Below, one piece after another: positions 1 to 12,414 of a DNA stretch of 64,000 nucleotides. A program made the position numbers and the translations under genes. This DNA is from Hydractinia symbiolongicarpus (lineage: Eukaryota > Cnidaria > Hydrozoa > Anthoathecata > Hydractiniidae): the NCBI RefSeq assembly GCF_029227915.1, contig NC_079881.1, forward strand, positions 27,133,501 to 27,197,500, in the 5' to 3' direction. Under the pieces are notes generated by a model. That model saw nothing but the letters and a program-made list of their open reading frames with translations, did no database searches and was not told the origin of the DNA. The number at the start of each line of letters is the position of its first letter. The stretch's first letter is position 1.

Positions 1-3000
1 ACAGGGTACTTTCTTTGTATTCATTCGACTATACGGGCCAAGCCCGGGATTTACAGGAAATCGGGGGTTTTCGTTTGCCGGCGATTAAACTTCTTTTATT
101 CAGCGTCTTATCAAAAATGAAAACATTTTTGAAAACTACAAGTCTCATGCGTTTTAGTGGTGAAAAAATAATTTAAAAAATCGTTCTGGAAATGAGTTTA
201 CTCACAGGGTACTTTCTTTGTATACACAATTTGAGTTTACTCCCTGGGTACTTTCTTTGTATACTTTTGACGATACGGGCCAAGCCCGGGATTTACGGGA
301 AATCGCTGGTTTTCGTTTGCCGGCGATTAAACTTCTTTTATTCAGCGTCTTATCAAAAATGAAAACATTTTTGAAAACTACAAGTCTTATGCGTTTTATT
401 GGTGAAAAAATAAGTTAAAAAATCGTTCTGGAAATGAGTTTACTCACAGGGTACTTTCTTTGTATACATTCGACTATACGGACCAAGCCCGGGATTTACG
501 GGAAATCGCGGGTTTTCGTTTGCCGGCGATTAAACTTCTTTCAATAAGCGTCTCATCAAAAATGAGAACATTTTTGAAAACTACAAGTCTTATGCGTTTA
601 AGTGGTGAAAAAATATTTTAAAAAATCGTTCTGGAAATGAGTTTACTCACAGGGTACATTCTTTGTATACATTCGACTATACGGGCCAAGCCCGGGATTT
701 GCGGGAAATCGCGGGTTTTCGTTTGCCGGCGATTAAACCTCTTTCATTAAGCGTCTCATCAAAAATGAAAACATTTTTAAAAACTACAAGTCTCCTGGGC
801 TTTAGTGGTGAAATAATAATTTAAAAAATCGTGCGGGAAATGAGTTTACTCTCTGGGTACTTTCTTTGTATACTTTTGACTATACGGGCCGAGTCTGGGA
901 TTTACGGGAAATCGCAGGTTTTCGTTTGCCGGCGATTAAACTTCTTTTATTCAGCGTCTCATCAAAAATGAAAACATTTTTGAAAACTACAAGTCTCATG
1001 CGATTTAGTGGTGAAAAGGTAATTTAAAAAATCGTTCTGGAAATGAGTTTACTCACAGGGTACTTTCTTTGTATACATTCGACTATACGGAAAAAGCCCG
1101 GGATTTACGGGAAATCGCGGTTTTTCGTTTGCCGGCGATTAAACTTCTTTTATTCAGCGTCTCATCAAAAATGAAAACAAGTTTAAAAACTACAAGTCTC
1201 ATGCGTTTTAGTGGTGAAAAAATAATATAAAAAATCGTTCGGAAATTGAGTTTACTCCCTGGGTACTTTCTTTGTATACTTTTGACTATACGGGCAAAGT
1301 CTGGGATTTACGGGAAATCGCAGGTTTTCGTTTGCCGGCGATTAAACTTCTTTTATTCAGCGTCTCATCAAAAATGAAAACATTTTTAAAAACTACAAGT
1401 CTCATGCGATTTAGTGGTGAAAAGATAATTTAAAAAATCGTTCTGGAAATGAGTTTACTCACAGGGTACTTTCTTTGTATACATTCGACTATACGGGACA
1501 AGCCCGGAATTTACGGGAAATCGCGGGTTTTCGTTTGCCGGCGATTAAACCTCTTTCATTAGGCGTCTCATTAAAAGTGAAAACATTTTTGAAAACTACA
1601 AGTCTCATTCGTTCTAGTGGTGCAGAAATAATTTGAAAAATCGTTCGGGAAATCAGTTTACTCACAGGGTACTTTCTTTGTATACATTCGACTATACGGG
1701 CCAAGCCCGGGATTTACGGGAAATCGCGGGTTTTCGTTTGCCGGCGATTAAACTTCTTTCAATAAGCGTCTCATCAAAAATGAGAACATTTTTGAAAACT
1801 ACAAGTCTTATGCGTTTAAGTGGTGAAAAAATATTTTAAAAAATCGTTCTGGAAATGAGTTTACTCACAGGGTACTTTCTTTGTATACATTCGACTATAC
1901 GGGCCAAGCCCGGGATTTGCGGGAAATCGCGGGTTTTCGTTTGCCGGCGATTAAACCTCTTTCATTAAGCGTCTCATCAAAAATGAAAACATTTTTAAAA
2001 ACTACAAGTCTCCTGGGCTTTAGTGGTGAAATAATAATTTAAAAAATCGTGCGGGAAATGAGTTTACTCTCTGGGTACTTTCTTTGTATACTTTTGACTA
2101 TACGGGCCGAGTCTGGGATTTACGGGAAATCGCAGGTTTTCGTTTGCCGGCGATTAAACTTCTTTTATTCAGCGTCTCATCAAAAATGAAAACAAGTTTG
2201 AAAACTACAAGTCTCATGCGTTTTAGTGGTGAAAAAATAATATAAAAAATCGTTCGGAAATTGAGTTTACTCCCTGGGTACTTTCTTTGTATACTTTTGA
2301 CTATACGGGCAAAGTCTGGGATTTACGGGAAATCGCAGGTTTTCGTTTGCCGGCGATTAAACTTCTTTTATTCAGCGTCTCATCAAAAATGAAAACATTT
2401 TTAAAAACTACAAGTCTCATGCGATTTAGTGGTGAAAAGATAATTTAAAAAATCGTTCTGGAAATGAGTTTACTCACAGGGTACTTTCTTTGTATACATT
2501 CGACTATACGGGACAAGCCCGGAATTTACGGGAAATCGCGGGTTTTCGTTTGCCGGCGATTAAACCTCTTTCATTAGGCGTCTCATTAAAAGTGAAAACA
2601 TTTTTGAAAACTACAAGTCTCATTCGTTCTAGTGGTGCAGAAATAATTTGAAAAATCGTTCGGGAAATCAGTTTACTCATTGGTTACTTTCTTTATATAC
2701 ATTCAACTATACGTACCAAGCCCGGGATTTACGGGAAATCGCGGGTTTTCGTTTGCCGGCGATTAAACTTCTTTTATTCAGCGTCTCATCAAAAATGAAA
2801 ACAAGTTTGAAAACTACAAGTCTCATGCGTTTTAGTGGTGAAAAAATAATTTAAAAAATCGTTCGGGAAATGAGTTTACTCCCTGGGTACTTTCTTTGTA
2901 TACTTTTGACTATACGGGCCAAGCCCGGGATTTACGGGAAATCGCGGGTTTTCGTTTGCCGGCGATTAAACTTCTTTTATTCAGCGTCTCATCAAAAATG

Positions 3001-3660
3001 AAAACATTTTTGAAAACTACAAGTCTTATGCGTTTTAGTGGTGAAAAAATAATTTCAAAAATCGTTCGAGAAATGAGTTTACTCCCTGGGTACTTTCTTT
3101 GTATACTTTTGACTATACGGGCCGAGTCTGGGATTTACGGGAAATCGCAGGTTTTCGTTTGCCGGCGATTAAACCTCTTTCCTTAGGCGTCTCATTAAAG
3201 ATGAAAACATTTTTGAAAACTACAAGTCTCATTCGTTCTAGTGGTGCAGAAATACTTTGAAAAATCGTTCGGGAAATCAGTTTACTCATTGGGTACTTTC
3301 TTTATATACATTCAATTATACGTACCAAGCCCGGGATTTACGGGAAATCGCGGGTTTTCGTTTACCGGCGATTAAACTTCTTTTATTCAGCGTCTCATCA
3401 AAAATGAAAACAAGTTTGAAAACTACCAGTCTCATGCGTTTTAGTGGTGAAAAAATAATTTAAAAAATCGTTCGGGAAATGAGTTTACTCCCTGGGTACT
3501 TTCTTTGTATACTTTTGACTATACGGGCCAAGCCCGGGATTTACGGGAAAACGCGGGTTTTCGTTTGTCGGCGATTAAATTTCTTTTATTCAGCGTCTCA
3601 TCAAAAATGAAAACATTTTTGAAAACTACAAGTCTCATTCGTTCTAGTGGTGCAGAAATA
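1..3660 (+). repeat. Segment repeated downstream at offset 8,760 bp
   Basis: Distinctive variants in this stretch reappear 8,760 bp downstream, from 8761 to about 12420. These include the 39-bp expanded monomer (204 and 8964), the GGGACAAGCCCGGAATTT monomer (about 1490 and 10250) and the class C monomers with TTGGTTAC (2679 and 11439). The match stops where 12420 continues TAATTTAAAAAATCGTTCTGG while 3660 continues TTTGAAAAATCG. Only scattered single-base differences are visible. Confidence 0.85.
204..445 (+). repeat. 242-bp monomer with 39-bp A-to-B duplication
   Basis: TACTTTCTTTGTATAC occurs twice, 39 bp apart (210-225 and 249-264). The first copy belongs to a class A start (TCACAGGG); it is followed by ACAATTTGAG and then a class B start (CTCCCTGGG, CTTTTGAC). 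So a class A front is fused to a class B front, as expected from misaligned exchange at the shared TATAC. All such monomers also have CTTTTGACGATACGG and a tail TTTTATTGGTGAAAAAATAAGTT, so they descend from one event. Confidence 0.92.
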
Positions 3661-4099
3661 ATTTGAAAAATCGTTCGGGAAATCAGTTTACTCATTGGGT
3701 ACTTTCTTTATATACATTCAACTATACGTACCAAGCCCGGGATTTACGGGAAATCGCGGGTTTTCGTTTGCCGGCGATTAAACTTCTTTTATTCAGCGTC
3801 TCATCAAAAATGAAAACAAGTTTGAAAACTACAAGTCTCATGCGTTTTAGTGGTGAAAAAATAGTTTAAAAAATCGTTCGGGAAATGAGTTTACTCCCTG
3901 GGTACTTTCTTTGTATTCATTCGACTATACGGGCCAAGCCCGGGATTTACAGGAAATCGGGGGTTTTCGTTTGCCGGCGATTAAACTTCTTTTATTCAGC
4001 GTCTTATCAAAAATGAAAACATTTTTGAAAACTACAAGTCTCATGCATTTTAGGGGTGAAAAAATAATTTAAAAAATCGTTCTGGAAATGAGTTTACTC

Positions 4100-4341
4100 A
4101 CAGGGTACTTTCTTTGTATACACAATTTGAGTTTACTCCCTGGGTACTTTCTTTGTATACTTTTGACGATACGGGCCAAGCCCGGGATTTACGGGAAATC
4201 GCGGGTTTTCGTTTGCCGGCGATTAAACTTCTTTTATTCAGCGTCTTATCAAAAATGAAAACATTTTTGAAAACTACAAGTCTTATGCGTTTTATTGGTG
4301 AAAAAATAAGTTAAAAAATCGTTCTGGAAATGAGTTTACTC
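4100..4341 (+). repeat. 242-bp monomer, copy 2
   Basis: Same 39-bp insertion (4122-4160) and the same private variants (GACGATACGG, ATTGGTG, AATAAGTT) as 204-445. First of three in the first 3,365-bp unit. The monomer before it ends in TTTTAGGGGTG, a private change. Confidence 0.92.
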
Positions 4342-4950
4342 ACAGGGTACTTTCTTTGTATACATTCGACTATACGGGCCAAGCCCGGGATTTACGGGAA
4401 ATCGCGGGTTTTCGTTTGCCGGCGATTAAACTTCTTTCAATAAGCGTCTCATCAAAAATGAGAACATTTTTGAAAACTACAAGTCTTATGCGTTTAAGTG
4501 GTGAAAAAATATTTTAAAAAATCGTTCTGGAAATGAGTTTACTCACAGGGTACTTTCTTTGTATACATTCGACTATACGGGCCAAGCCCGGGATTTGCGG
4601 GAAATCGCGGGTTTTCGTTTGCCGGCGATTAAACCTCTTTCATTAAGCGTCTCATCAAAAATGAAAACATTTTTAAAAACTACAAGTCTCCTAGGCTTTA
4701 GTGGTGAAATAATAATTTAAAAAATCGTGCGGGAAATGAGTTTACTCTCTGGGTACTTTCTTTGTATACTTTTGACTATACGGGCCGAGTCTGGGATTTA
4801 CGGGAAATCGCAGGTTTTCGTTTGCCGGCGATTAAACTTCTTTTATTCAGCGTCTCATCAAAAATGAAAACATTTTTGAAAACTACAAGTCTCATGCGAT
4901 TTAGTGGTGAAAAGGTAATTTAAAAAATCGTTCTGGAAATGAGTTTACTC

Positions 4951-5192
4951 ACAGGGTACTTTCTTTGTATACACAATTTGAGTTTACTCCCTGGGTACTT
5001 TCTTTGTATACTTTTGACGATACGGGCCAAGCCCGGGATTTACGGGATATCGCGGGTTTTCGTTTGCCGGCGATTAAACTTCTTTTATTCAGCGTCTTAT
5101 CAAAAATGAAAACATTTTTGAAAACTACAAGTCTTATGCGTTTTATTGGTGAAAAAATAAGTTAAAAAATCGTTCTGGAAATGAGTTTACTC
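4951..5192 (+). repeat. 242-bp monomer, copy 3
   Basis: Insertion at 4973-5011. It carries GGGATATCGCGGG, a base change not seen in its counterpart at 8316. Confidence 0.92.
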
Positions 5193-5395
5193 ACAGGGTA
5201 CTTTCTTTGTATACATTCGACTATACGGGCCAAGCCCGGGATTTACGGGAAATCGCGGGTTTTCGTTTGCCGGCGATTAAACTTCTTTTATTCAGCGTCT
5301 TATCAAAAATGAAAACATTTTTAAAAACTACAAGTCTTATGCATTTTAGTGGTGAAGAAATAATTTAAAAAATCGTTCTGGAAATGAGTTTACTC
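5193..5395 (+). repeat. Reference class A monomer (203 bp)
   Basis: This monomer shows the class A start: TTCTGGAAATGAG upstream, then ACAGGG, TACTTTCTTTGTATAC and ATTCGACTATACGGG. It continues with the GC dyad around GGGCCAAGCCC, the near-invariant TTTGCCGGCGATTAAAC, an A-tract-rich stretch and an A/T tail ending in TAATTTAAAAAA. Its tail (CTTATGCATTTTAG, GAAGAAATAATTT) is peculiar to this monomer and its copy 3,365 bp downstream. Class A differs from class B in a linked block of about 50 bp, while the following 100 bp are shared. Confidence 0.9.
5215..5230 (+). other. CENP-B-box-like motif, one base short (example, class A)
   Basis: The class A sequence is TTCG-ACTATA-CGGG. The CENP-B box core known from mammals is TTCG-NNNNANN-CGGG. 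Here TTCG, CGGG and the A three bases before CGGG are present, but the spacer is six bases, not seven. Class B (TTTG), C (TTCAAC, CGTA) and D (TCCG) lack it. With one base missing, binding is doubtful; chance resemblance is quite possible. Confidence 0.25.
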
Positions 5396-5598
5396 ACAGG
5401 GTACTTTCTTTGTATTCATTCGACTATACGGGCCAAGCCCGGGATTTACAGGAAATCGGGGGTTTTCGTTTGCCGGCGATTAAACTTCTTTTATTCAGCG
5501 TCTTATCAAAAATGAAAACATTTTTGAAAACTACAAGTCTCATGCGTTTTAGTGGTGAAAAAATAATTTAAAAAATTGTTCTGGAAATGAGTTTACTC

Positions 5599-5840
5599 AC
5601 AGGGTACTTTCTTTGTATACACAATTTGAGTTTACTCCCTGGGTACTTTCTTTGTATACTTTTGACGATACGGGCCAAGCCCGGGATTTACGGGAAATCG
5701 CGGGTTTTCGTTTGCCGGCGATTAAACTTCTTTTATTCAGCGTCTTATCAAAAATGAAAACATTTTTGAAAACTACAAGTCTTATGCGTTTTATTGGTGA
5801 AAAAATAAGTTAAAAAATCGTTCTGGAAATGAGTTTACTC
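5599..5840 (+). repeat. 242-bp monomer, copy 4
   Basis: Insertion at 5621-5659. It is preceded by AAATTGTTCTGG where other copies have AAATCGTTCTGG. Confidence 0.92.
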
Positions 5841-7058
5841 ACAGGGTACTTTCTTTGTATACATTCGACTATACGGGCCAAGCCCGGGATTTACGGGAAA
5901 TCGCGGGTTTTCGTTTGCCGGCGATTAAACTTCTTTCAATAAGCGTCTCATCAAAAATGAGAACATTTTTGAAAACTACAAGTCTTATGCGTTTAAGTGG
6001 TGAAAAAATATTTTAAAAAATCGTTCTGGAAATGAGTTTACTCACAGGGTACTTTCTTTGTATACATTCGACTATACGGGCCAAGCCCGGGATTTGCGGG
6101 AAATCGCGGGTTTTCGTTTGCCGGCGATTAAACCTCTTTCATTAAGCGTCTCATCAAAAATGAAAACATTTTTAAAAACTACAAGTCTCCTGGGCTTTAG
6201 TGGTGAAATAATAATTTAAAAAATCGTGCGGGAAATGAGTTTACTCTCTGGGTACTTTCTTTGTATACTTTTGACTATACGGGCCGAGTCTGGGATTTAC
6301 GGGAAATCGCAGGTTTTCGTTTGCCGGCGATTAAACTTCTTTTATTCAGCGTCTCATCAAAAATGAAAACATTTTTGAAAACTACAAGTCTCATGCGATT
6401 TAGTGGTGAAAAGGTAATTTAAAAAATCGTTCTGGAAATGAGTTTACTCACAGGGTACTTTCTTTGTATACATTCGACTATACGGAAAAAGCCCGGGATT
6501 TACGGGAAATCGCGGTTTTTCGTTTGCCGGCGATTAAACTTCTTTTATTCAGCGTCTCATCAAAAATGAAAACAAGTTTGAAAACTACAAGTCTCATGCG
6601 TTTTAGTGGTGAAAAAATAATATAAAAAATCGTTCGGAAATTGAGTTTACTCCCTGGGTACTTTCTTTGTATACTTTTGACTATACGGGCAAAGTCTGGG
6701 ATTTACGGGAAATCGCAGGTTTTCGTTTGCCGGCGATTAAACTTCTTTTATTCAGCGTCTCATCAAAAATGAAAACATTTTTAAAAACTACAAGTCTCAT
6801 TTGATTTAGTGGTGAAAAGATAATTTAAAAAATCGTTCTGGAAATGAGTTTACTCACAGGGTACTTTCTTTGTATACATTCGACTATACGGGACAAGCCC
6901 GGAATTTACGGGAAATCGCGGGTTTTCGTTTGCCGGCGATTAAACCTCTTTCATTAGGCGTCTCATTAAAAGTGAAAACATTTTTGAAAACTACAAGTCT
7001 CATTCGTTCTAGTGGTGCAGAAATAATTTGAAAAATCGTTCGGGAAATCAGTTTACTC

Positions 7059-7261
7059 ATTGGGTACTTTCTTTATATACATTCAACTATACGTACCAAG
7101 CCCGGGATTTACGGGAAATCGCGGGTTTTCGTTTGCCGGCGATTAAACTTCTTTTATTCAGCGTCTCATCAAAAATGAAAACAAGTTTGAAAACTACAAG
7201 TCTCATGCGTTTTAGTGGTGAAAAAATAGTTTAAAAAATCGTTCGGGAAATGAGTTTACTC
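7059..7261 (+). repeat. Reference class C monomer (203 bp)
   Basis: Class C begins ATTGGG, followed by TACTTTCTTTATATACATTCAAC and TATACGTACCAAGCCCGGG. It almost always carries AACAAGTTTG in place of AACATTTTTG. It follows a monomer whose tail reads CATTCGTTCTAGTGGTGCAG, so the two travel as a pair. Full C monomers occur many times from about 2679 to 29627, then not until 61051 and 63893. C loses both the CGGG of the class A motif and the GC dyad. Confidence 0.88.
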
Positions 7262-7464
7262 CCTGGGTACTTTCTTTGTATTCATTCGACTATACGGGCC
7301 AAGCCCGGGATTTACAGGAAATCGGGGGTTTTCGTTTGCCGGCGATTAAACTTCTTTTATTCAGCGTCTTATCAAAAATGAAAACATTTTTGAAAACTAC
7401 AAGTCTCATGCATTTTAGTGGTGAAAAAATAATTTAAAAAATCGTTCTGGAAATGAGTTTACTC

Positions 7465-7706
7465 ACAGGGTACTTTCTTTGTATACACAATTTGAGTTTA
7501 CTCCCTGGGTACTTTCTTTGTATACTTTTGACGATACGGGCCAAGCCCGGGATTTACGGGAAATCGCGGGTTTTCGTTTGCCGGCGATTAAACTTCTTTT
7601 ATTCAGCGTCTTATCAAAAATGAAAACATTTTTGAAAACTACAAGTCTTATGCGTTTTATTGGTGAAAAAATAAGTTAAAAAATCGTTCTGGAAATGAGT
7701 TTACTC
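7465..7706 (+). repeat. 242-bp monomer, copy 5
   Basis: Insertion at 7487-7525, the counterpart of 4100-4341 at 3,365 bp. Confidence 0.92.
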
Positions 7707-8315
7707 ACAGGGTACTTTCTTTGTATACATTCGACTATACGGGCCAAGCCCGGGATTTACGGGAAATCGCGGGTTTTCGTTTGCCGGCGATTAAACTTCT
7801 TTCAATAAGCGTCTCATCAAAAATGAGAACATTTTTGAAAACTACAAGTCTTATGCGTTTAAGTGGTGAAAAAATATTTTAAAAAATCGTTCTGGAAATG
7901 AGTTTACTCACAGGGTACTTTCTTTGTATACATTCGACTATACGGGCCAAGCCCGGGATTTGCGGGAAATCGCGGGTTTTCGTTTGCCGGCGATTAAACC
8001 TCTTTCATTAAGCGTCTCATCAAAAATGAAAACATTTTTAAAAACTACAAGTCTCCTGGGCTTTAGTGGTGAAATAATAATTTAAAAAATCGTGCGGGAA
8101 ATGAGTTTACTCTCTGGGTACTTTCTTTGTATACTTTTGACTATACGGGCCGAGTCTGGGATTTACGGGAAATCGCAGGTTTTCGTTTGCCGGCGATTAA
8201 ACTTCTTTTATTCAGCGTCTCATCAAAAATGAAAACATTTTTGAAAACTACAAGTCTCATGCGATTTAGTGGTGAAAAGGTAATTTAAAAAATCGTTCTG
8301 GAAATGAGTTTACTC

Positions 8316-8557
8316 ACAGGGTACTTTCTTTGTATACACAATTTGAGTTTACTCCCTGGGTACTTTCTTTGTATACTTTTGACGATACGGGCCAAGCCCG
8401 GGATTTACGGGAAATCGCGGGTTTTCGTTTGCCGGCGATTAAACTTCTTTTATTCAGAGTCTTATCAAAAATGAAAACATTTTTGAAAACTACAAGTCTT
8501 ATGCGTTTTATTGGTGAAAAAATAAGTTAAAAAATCGTTCTGGAAATGAGTTTACTC
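8316..8557 (+). repeat. 242-bp monomer, copy 6
   Basis: Insertion at 8338-8376, the counterpart of 4951-5192. It has the private change TTCAGAGTCTTATC. Confidence 0.92.
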
Positions 8558-8721
8558 ACAGGGTACTTTCTTTGTATACATTCGACTATACGGGCCAAGC
8601 CCGGGATTTACGGGAAATCGCGGGTTTTCGTTTGCCGGCGATTAAACTTCTTTTATTCAGCGTCTTATCAAAAATGAAAACATTTTTAAAAACTACAAGT
8701 CTTATGCATTTTAGTGGTGAA

Positions 8722-11700
8722 GAAATAATTTAAAAAATCGTTCTGGAAATGAGTTTACTCACAGGGTACTTTCTTTGTATTCATTCGACTATACGGGCCA
8801 AGCCCGGGATTTACAGGAAATCGGGGGTTTTCGTTTGCCGGCGATTAAACTTCTTTTATTCAGCGTCTTATCAAAAATGAAAACATTTTTGAAAACTACA
8901 AGTCTCATGCGTTTTAGTGGTGAAAAAATAATTTAAAAAATCGTTCTGGAAATGAGTTTACTCACAGGGTACTTTCTTTGTATACACAATTTGAGTTTAC
9001 TCCCTGGGTACTTTCTTTGTATACTTTTGACGATACGGGCCAAGCCCGGGATTTACGGGAAATCGCGGGTTTTCGTTTGCCGGCGATTAAACTTCTTTTA
9101 TTCAGCGTCTTATCAAAAATGAAAACATTTTTGAAAACTACAAGTCTTATGCGTTTTATTGGTGAAAAAATAAGTTAAAAAATCGTTCTGGAAATGAGTT
9201 TACTCACAGGGTACTTTCTTTGTATACATTTGACTATACGGGCCAAGCCCGGGATTTACGGGAAATCGCGGGTTTTCGTTTGCCGGCGATTAAACTTCTT
9301 TCAATAAGCGTCTCATCAAAAATGAGAACATTTTTGAAAACTACAAGTCTTATGCGTTTAAGTGGTGAAAAAATATTTTAAAAAATCGTTCTGGAAATGA
9401 GTTTACTCACAGGGTACTTTCTTTGTATACATTCGACTATACGGGCCAAGCCCGGGATTTGCGGGAAATCGCGGGTTTTCGTTTGCCGGCGATTAAACCT
9501 CTTTCATTAAGCGTCTCATCAAAAATGAAAACATTTTTAAAAACTACAAGTCTCCTGGGCTTTAGTGGTGAAATAATAATTTAAAAAATCGTGCGGGAAA
9601 TGAGTTTACTCTCTGGGTACTTTCTTTGTATACTTTTGACTATACGGGCCGAGTCTGGGATTTACGGGAAATCGCAGGTTTTCGTTTGCCGGCGATTAAA
9701 CTTCTTTTATTCAGCGTCTCATCAAAAATGAAAACATTTTTGAAAACTACAAGTCTCATGCGATTTAGTGGTGAAAAGGTAATTTAAAAAATCGTTCTGG
9801 AAATGAGTTTACTCACAGGGTACTTTCTTTGTATACATTCGACTATACGGAAAAAGCCCGGGATTTACGGGAAATCGCGGTTTTTCGTTTGCCGGCGATT
9901 AAACTTCTTTTATTCAGCGTCTCATCAAAAATGAAAACAAGTTTGAAAACTACAAGTCTCATGCGTTTTAGTGGTGAAAAAATAATATAAAAAATCGTTC
10001 GGAAATTGAGTTTACTCCCTGGGTACTTTCTTTGTATACTTTTGACTATACGGGCAAAGTCTGGGATTTACGGGAAATCGCAGGTTTTCGTTTGCCGGCG
10101 ATTAAACTTCTTTTATTCAGCGTCTCATCAAAAATGAAAACATTTTTAAAAACTACAAGTCTCATGCGATTTAGTGGTGAAAAGATAATTTAAAAAATCG
10201 TTCTGGAAATGAGTTTACTCACAGGGTACTTTCTTTGTATACATTCGACTATACGGGACAAGCCCGGAATTTACGGGAAATCGCGGGTTTTCGTTTGCCG
10301 GCGATTAAACCTCTTTCATTAGGCGTCTCATTAAAAGTGAAAACATTTTTGAAAACTACAAGTCTCATTCGTTCTAGTGGTGCAGAAATAATTTGAAAAA
10401 TCGTTCGGGAAATCAGTTTACTCACAGGGTACTTTCTTTGTATACATTCGACTATACGGGCCAAGCCCGGGATTTACGGGAAATCGCGGGTTTTCGTTTG
10501 CCGGCGATTAAACTTCTTTCAATAAGCGTCTCATCAAAAATGAGAACATTTTTGAAAACTACAAGTCTTATGCGTTTAAGTGGTGAAAAAATATTTTAAA
10601 AAATCGTTCTGGAAATGAGTTTACTCACAGGGTACTTTCTTTGTATACATTCGACTATACGGGCCAAGCCCGGGATTTGCGGGAAATCGCGGGTTTTCGT
10701 TTGCCGGCGATTAAACCTCTTTCATTAAGCGTCTCATCAAAAATGAAAACATTTTTAAAAACTACAAGTCTCCTGGGCTTTAGTGGTGAAATAATAATTC
10801 AAAAAATCGTGCGGGAAATGAGTTTACTCTCTGGGTACTTTCTTTGTATACTTTTGACTATACGGACCGAGTCTGGGATTTACGGGAAATCGCAGGTTTT
10901 CGTTTGCCGGCGATTAAACTTCTTTTATTCAGCGTCTCATCAAAAATGAAAACAAGTTTGAAAACTACAAGTCTCATGCGTTTTAGTGGTGAAAAAATAA
11001 TATAAAAAATCGTTCGGAAATTGAGTTTACTCCCTGGGTACTTTCTTTGTATACTTTTGACTATACGGGCCAAGTCTGGGATTTACGGGAAATCGCAGGT
11101 TTTCGTTTGCCGGCGATTAAACTTCTTTTATTCAGCGTCTCATCAAAAATGAAAACATTTTTAAAAACTACAAGTCTCATGCGATTTAGTGGTGAAAAGA
11201 TAATTTAAAAAATCGTTCTGGAAATGAGTTTACTCACAGGGTACTTTCTTTGTATACATTCGACTATACGGGACAAGCCCGGAATTTACGGGAAATCGCG
11301 GGTTTTCGTTTGCCGGCGATTAAACCTCTTTCATTAGGCGTCTCATTAAAAGTGAAAACATTTTTGAAAACTACAAGTCTCATTCGTTCTAGTGGTGCAG
11401 AAATAATTTGAAAAATCGTTCGGGAAATCAGTTTACTCATTGGTTACTTTCTTTATATACATTCAACTATACGTACCAAGCCCGGGATTTACGGGAAATC
11501 GCTGGTTTTCGTTTGCCGGCGATTAAACTTCTTTTATTCAGCGTCTCATCAAAAATGAAAACAAGTTTGAAAACTACAAGTCTCATGCGTTTTAGTGGTG
11601 AAAAAATAATTTAAAAAATCGTTCGGGAAATGAGTTTACTCCCTGGGTACTTTCTTTGTATACTTTTGACTATACGGGCCAAGCCCGGGATTTACGGGAA

Positions 11701-12414
11701 ATCGCGGGTTTTCGTTTGCCGGCGATTAAACTTCTTTTATTCAGCGTCTCATCAAAAATGAAAACATTTTTGAAAACTACAAGTCTTATGCGTTTTAGTG
11801 GTGAAAAAATAATTTAAAAAATCGTTCGAGAAATGAGTTTACTCCCTGGGTACTTTCTTTGTATACTTTTGACTATACGGGCCGAGTCTGGGATTTACGG
11901 GAAATCGCAGGTTTTCGTTTGCCGGCGATTAAACCTCTTTCCTTAGGCGTCTCATTAAAGATGAAAACATTTTTGAAAACTACAAGTCTCATTCGTTCTA
12001 GTGGTGCAGAAATAATTTGAAAAATCGTTCGGGAAATCAGTTTACTCATTGGGTACTTTCTTTATATACATTCAATTATACGTACCAAGCCCGGGATTTA
12101 CGGGAAATCGCGGGTTTTCGTTTACCGGCGATTAAACTTCTTTTATTCAGCGTCTCATCAAAAATGAAAACAAGTTTGAAAACTACCAGTCTCATGCGTT
12201 TTAGTGGTGAAAAAATAATTTAAAAAATCGTTCGGGAAATGAGTTTACTCCCTGGGTACTTTCTTTGTATACTTTTGACTATACGGGCCAAGCGCGGGAT
12301 TTACGGGAAAACGCGGGTTTTCGTTTGTCGGCGATTAAATTTCTTTTATTCAGCGTCTCATCAAAAATGAAAACATTTTTGAAAACTACAAGTCTCATTC
12401 GTTCTAGTGGTGCA
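8722..12414 (+). repeat. 3,693-bp HOR, copy 1
   Basis: The unit is 18 monomers plus one 39-bp insertion (18 x 203 + 39). Landmarks recur at +3,693: expanded monomers at 8964 and 12657, the GGAATTT monomer near 10250 and 13943, and class C monomers at 11439 and 15132. The start is placed where GAAATAATTTAAAAAATCG first matches. This copy overlaps the 3,365-bp pair, so the two duplications happened at different times. Confidence 0.85.
8964..9205 (+). repeat. 242-bp monomer, copy 7
   Basis: Insertion at 8986-9024, the counterpart of 5599-5840 and of 204-445. It is followed by TACATTTGACTATACGG, a CpG-to-TpG change in the next monomer. Confidence 0.92.

Larger units (their letters stand above)
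3607..6971 (+). repeat. 3,365-bp HOR, copy 1
   Basis: This segment and the next are near-identical tandem copies at exactly 3,365 bp, which is 16 monomers of 203 plus three 39-bp insertions (16 x 203 + 117). The three expanded monomers start at 4100, 4951 and 5599, and at 7465, 8316 and 8964 in the second copy. Differences I can see are few, for example CTAGGC against CTGGGC near 4690 and 8055, and GATATCG against GAAATCG near 5047 and 8412. The start is placed where the upstream contexts diverge, before TGAAAACATTTTTG. Confidence 0.88.
6972..10336 (+). repeat. 3,365-bp HOR, copy 2
   Basis: Second tandem copy of the preceding unit. The match continues about 87 bases past this end, to 10423, where this copy reads TTTACTCACAGGG and copy 1 reads TTTACTCATTGGG. 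A marker difference is near 6801, ATTTGATTT in copy 1 against ATGCGATTT near 10166. The end of this copy also belongs to the segment shared with 1-3660, so separate exchange events overlap. Confidence 0.87.

Noticed and set aside
204-445. Small mobile element as the source of the 39-bp insertion
   Set aside because: The inserted bases are themselves monomer sequence (a class B front), with no inverted ends; duplication by unequal exchange explains it fully.
5193-5395. Promoter from TTTGTATAC and TATACTTTTGACTATA-like strings resembling -35/-10 or TATA boxes
   Set aside because: The strings occur in every monomer, no gene follows, and A/T-rich satellite commonly contains such matches. Transcription of the satellite is possible but nothing here shows it.
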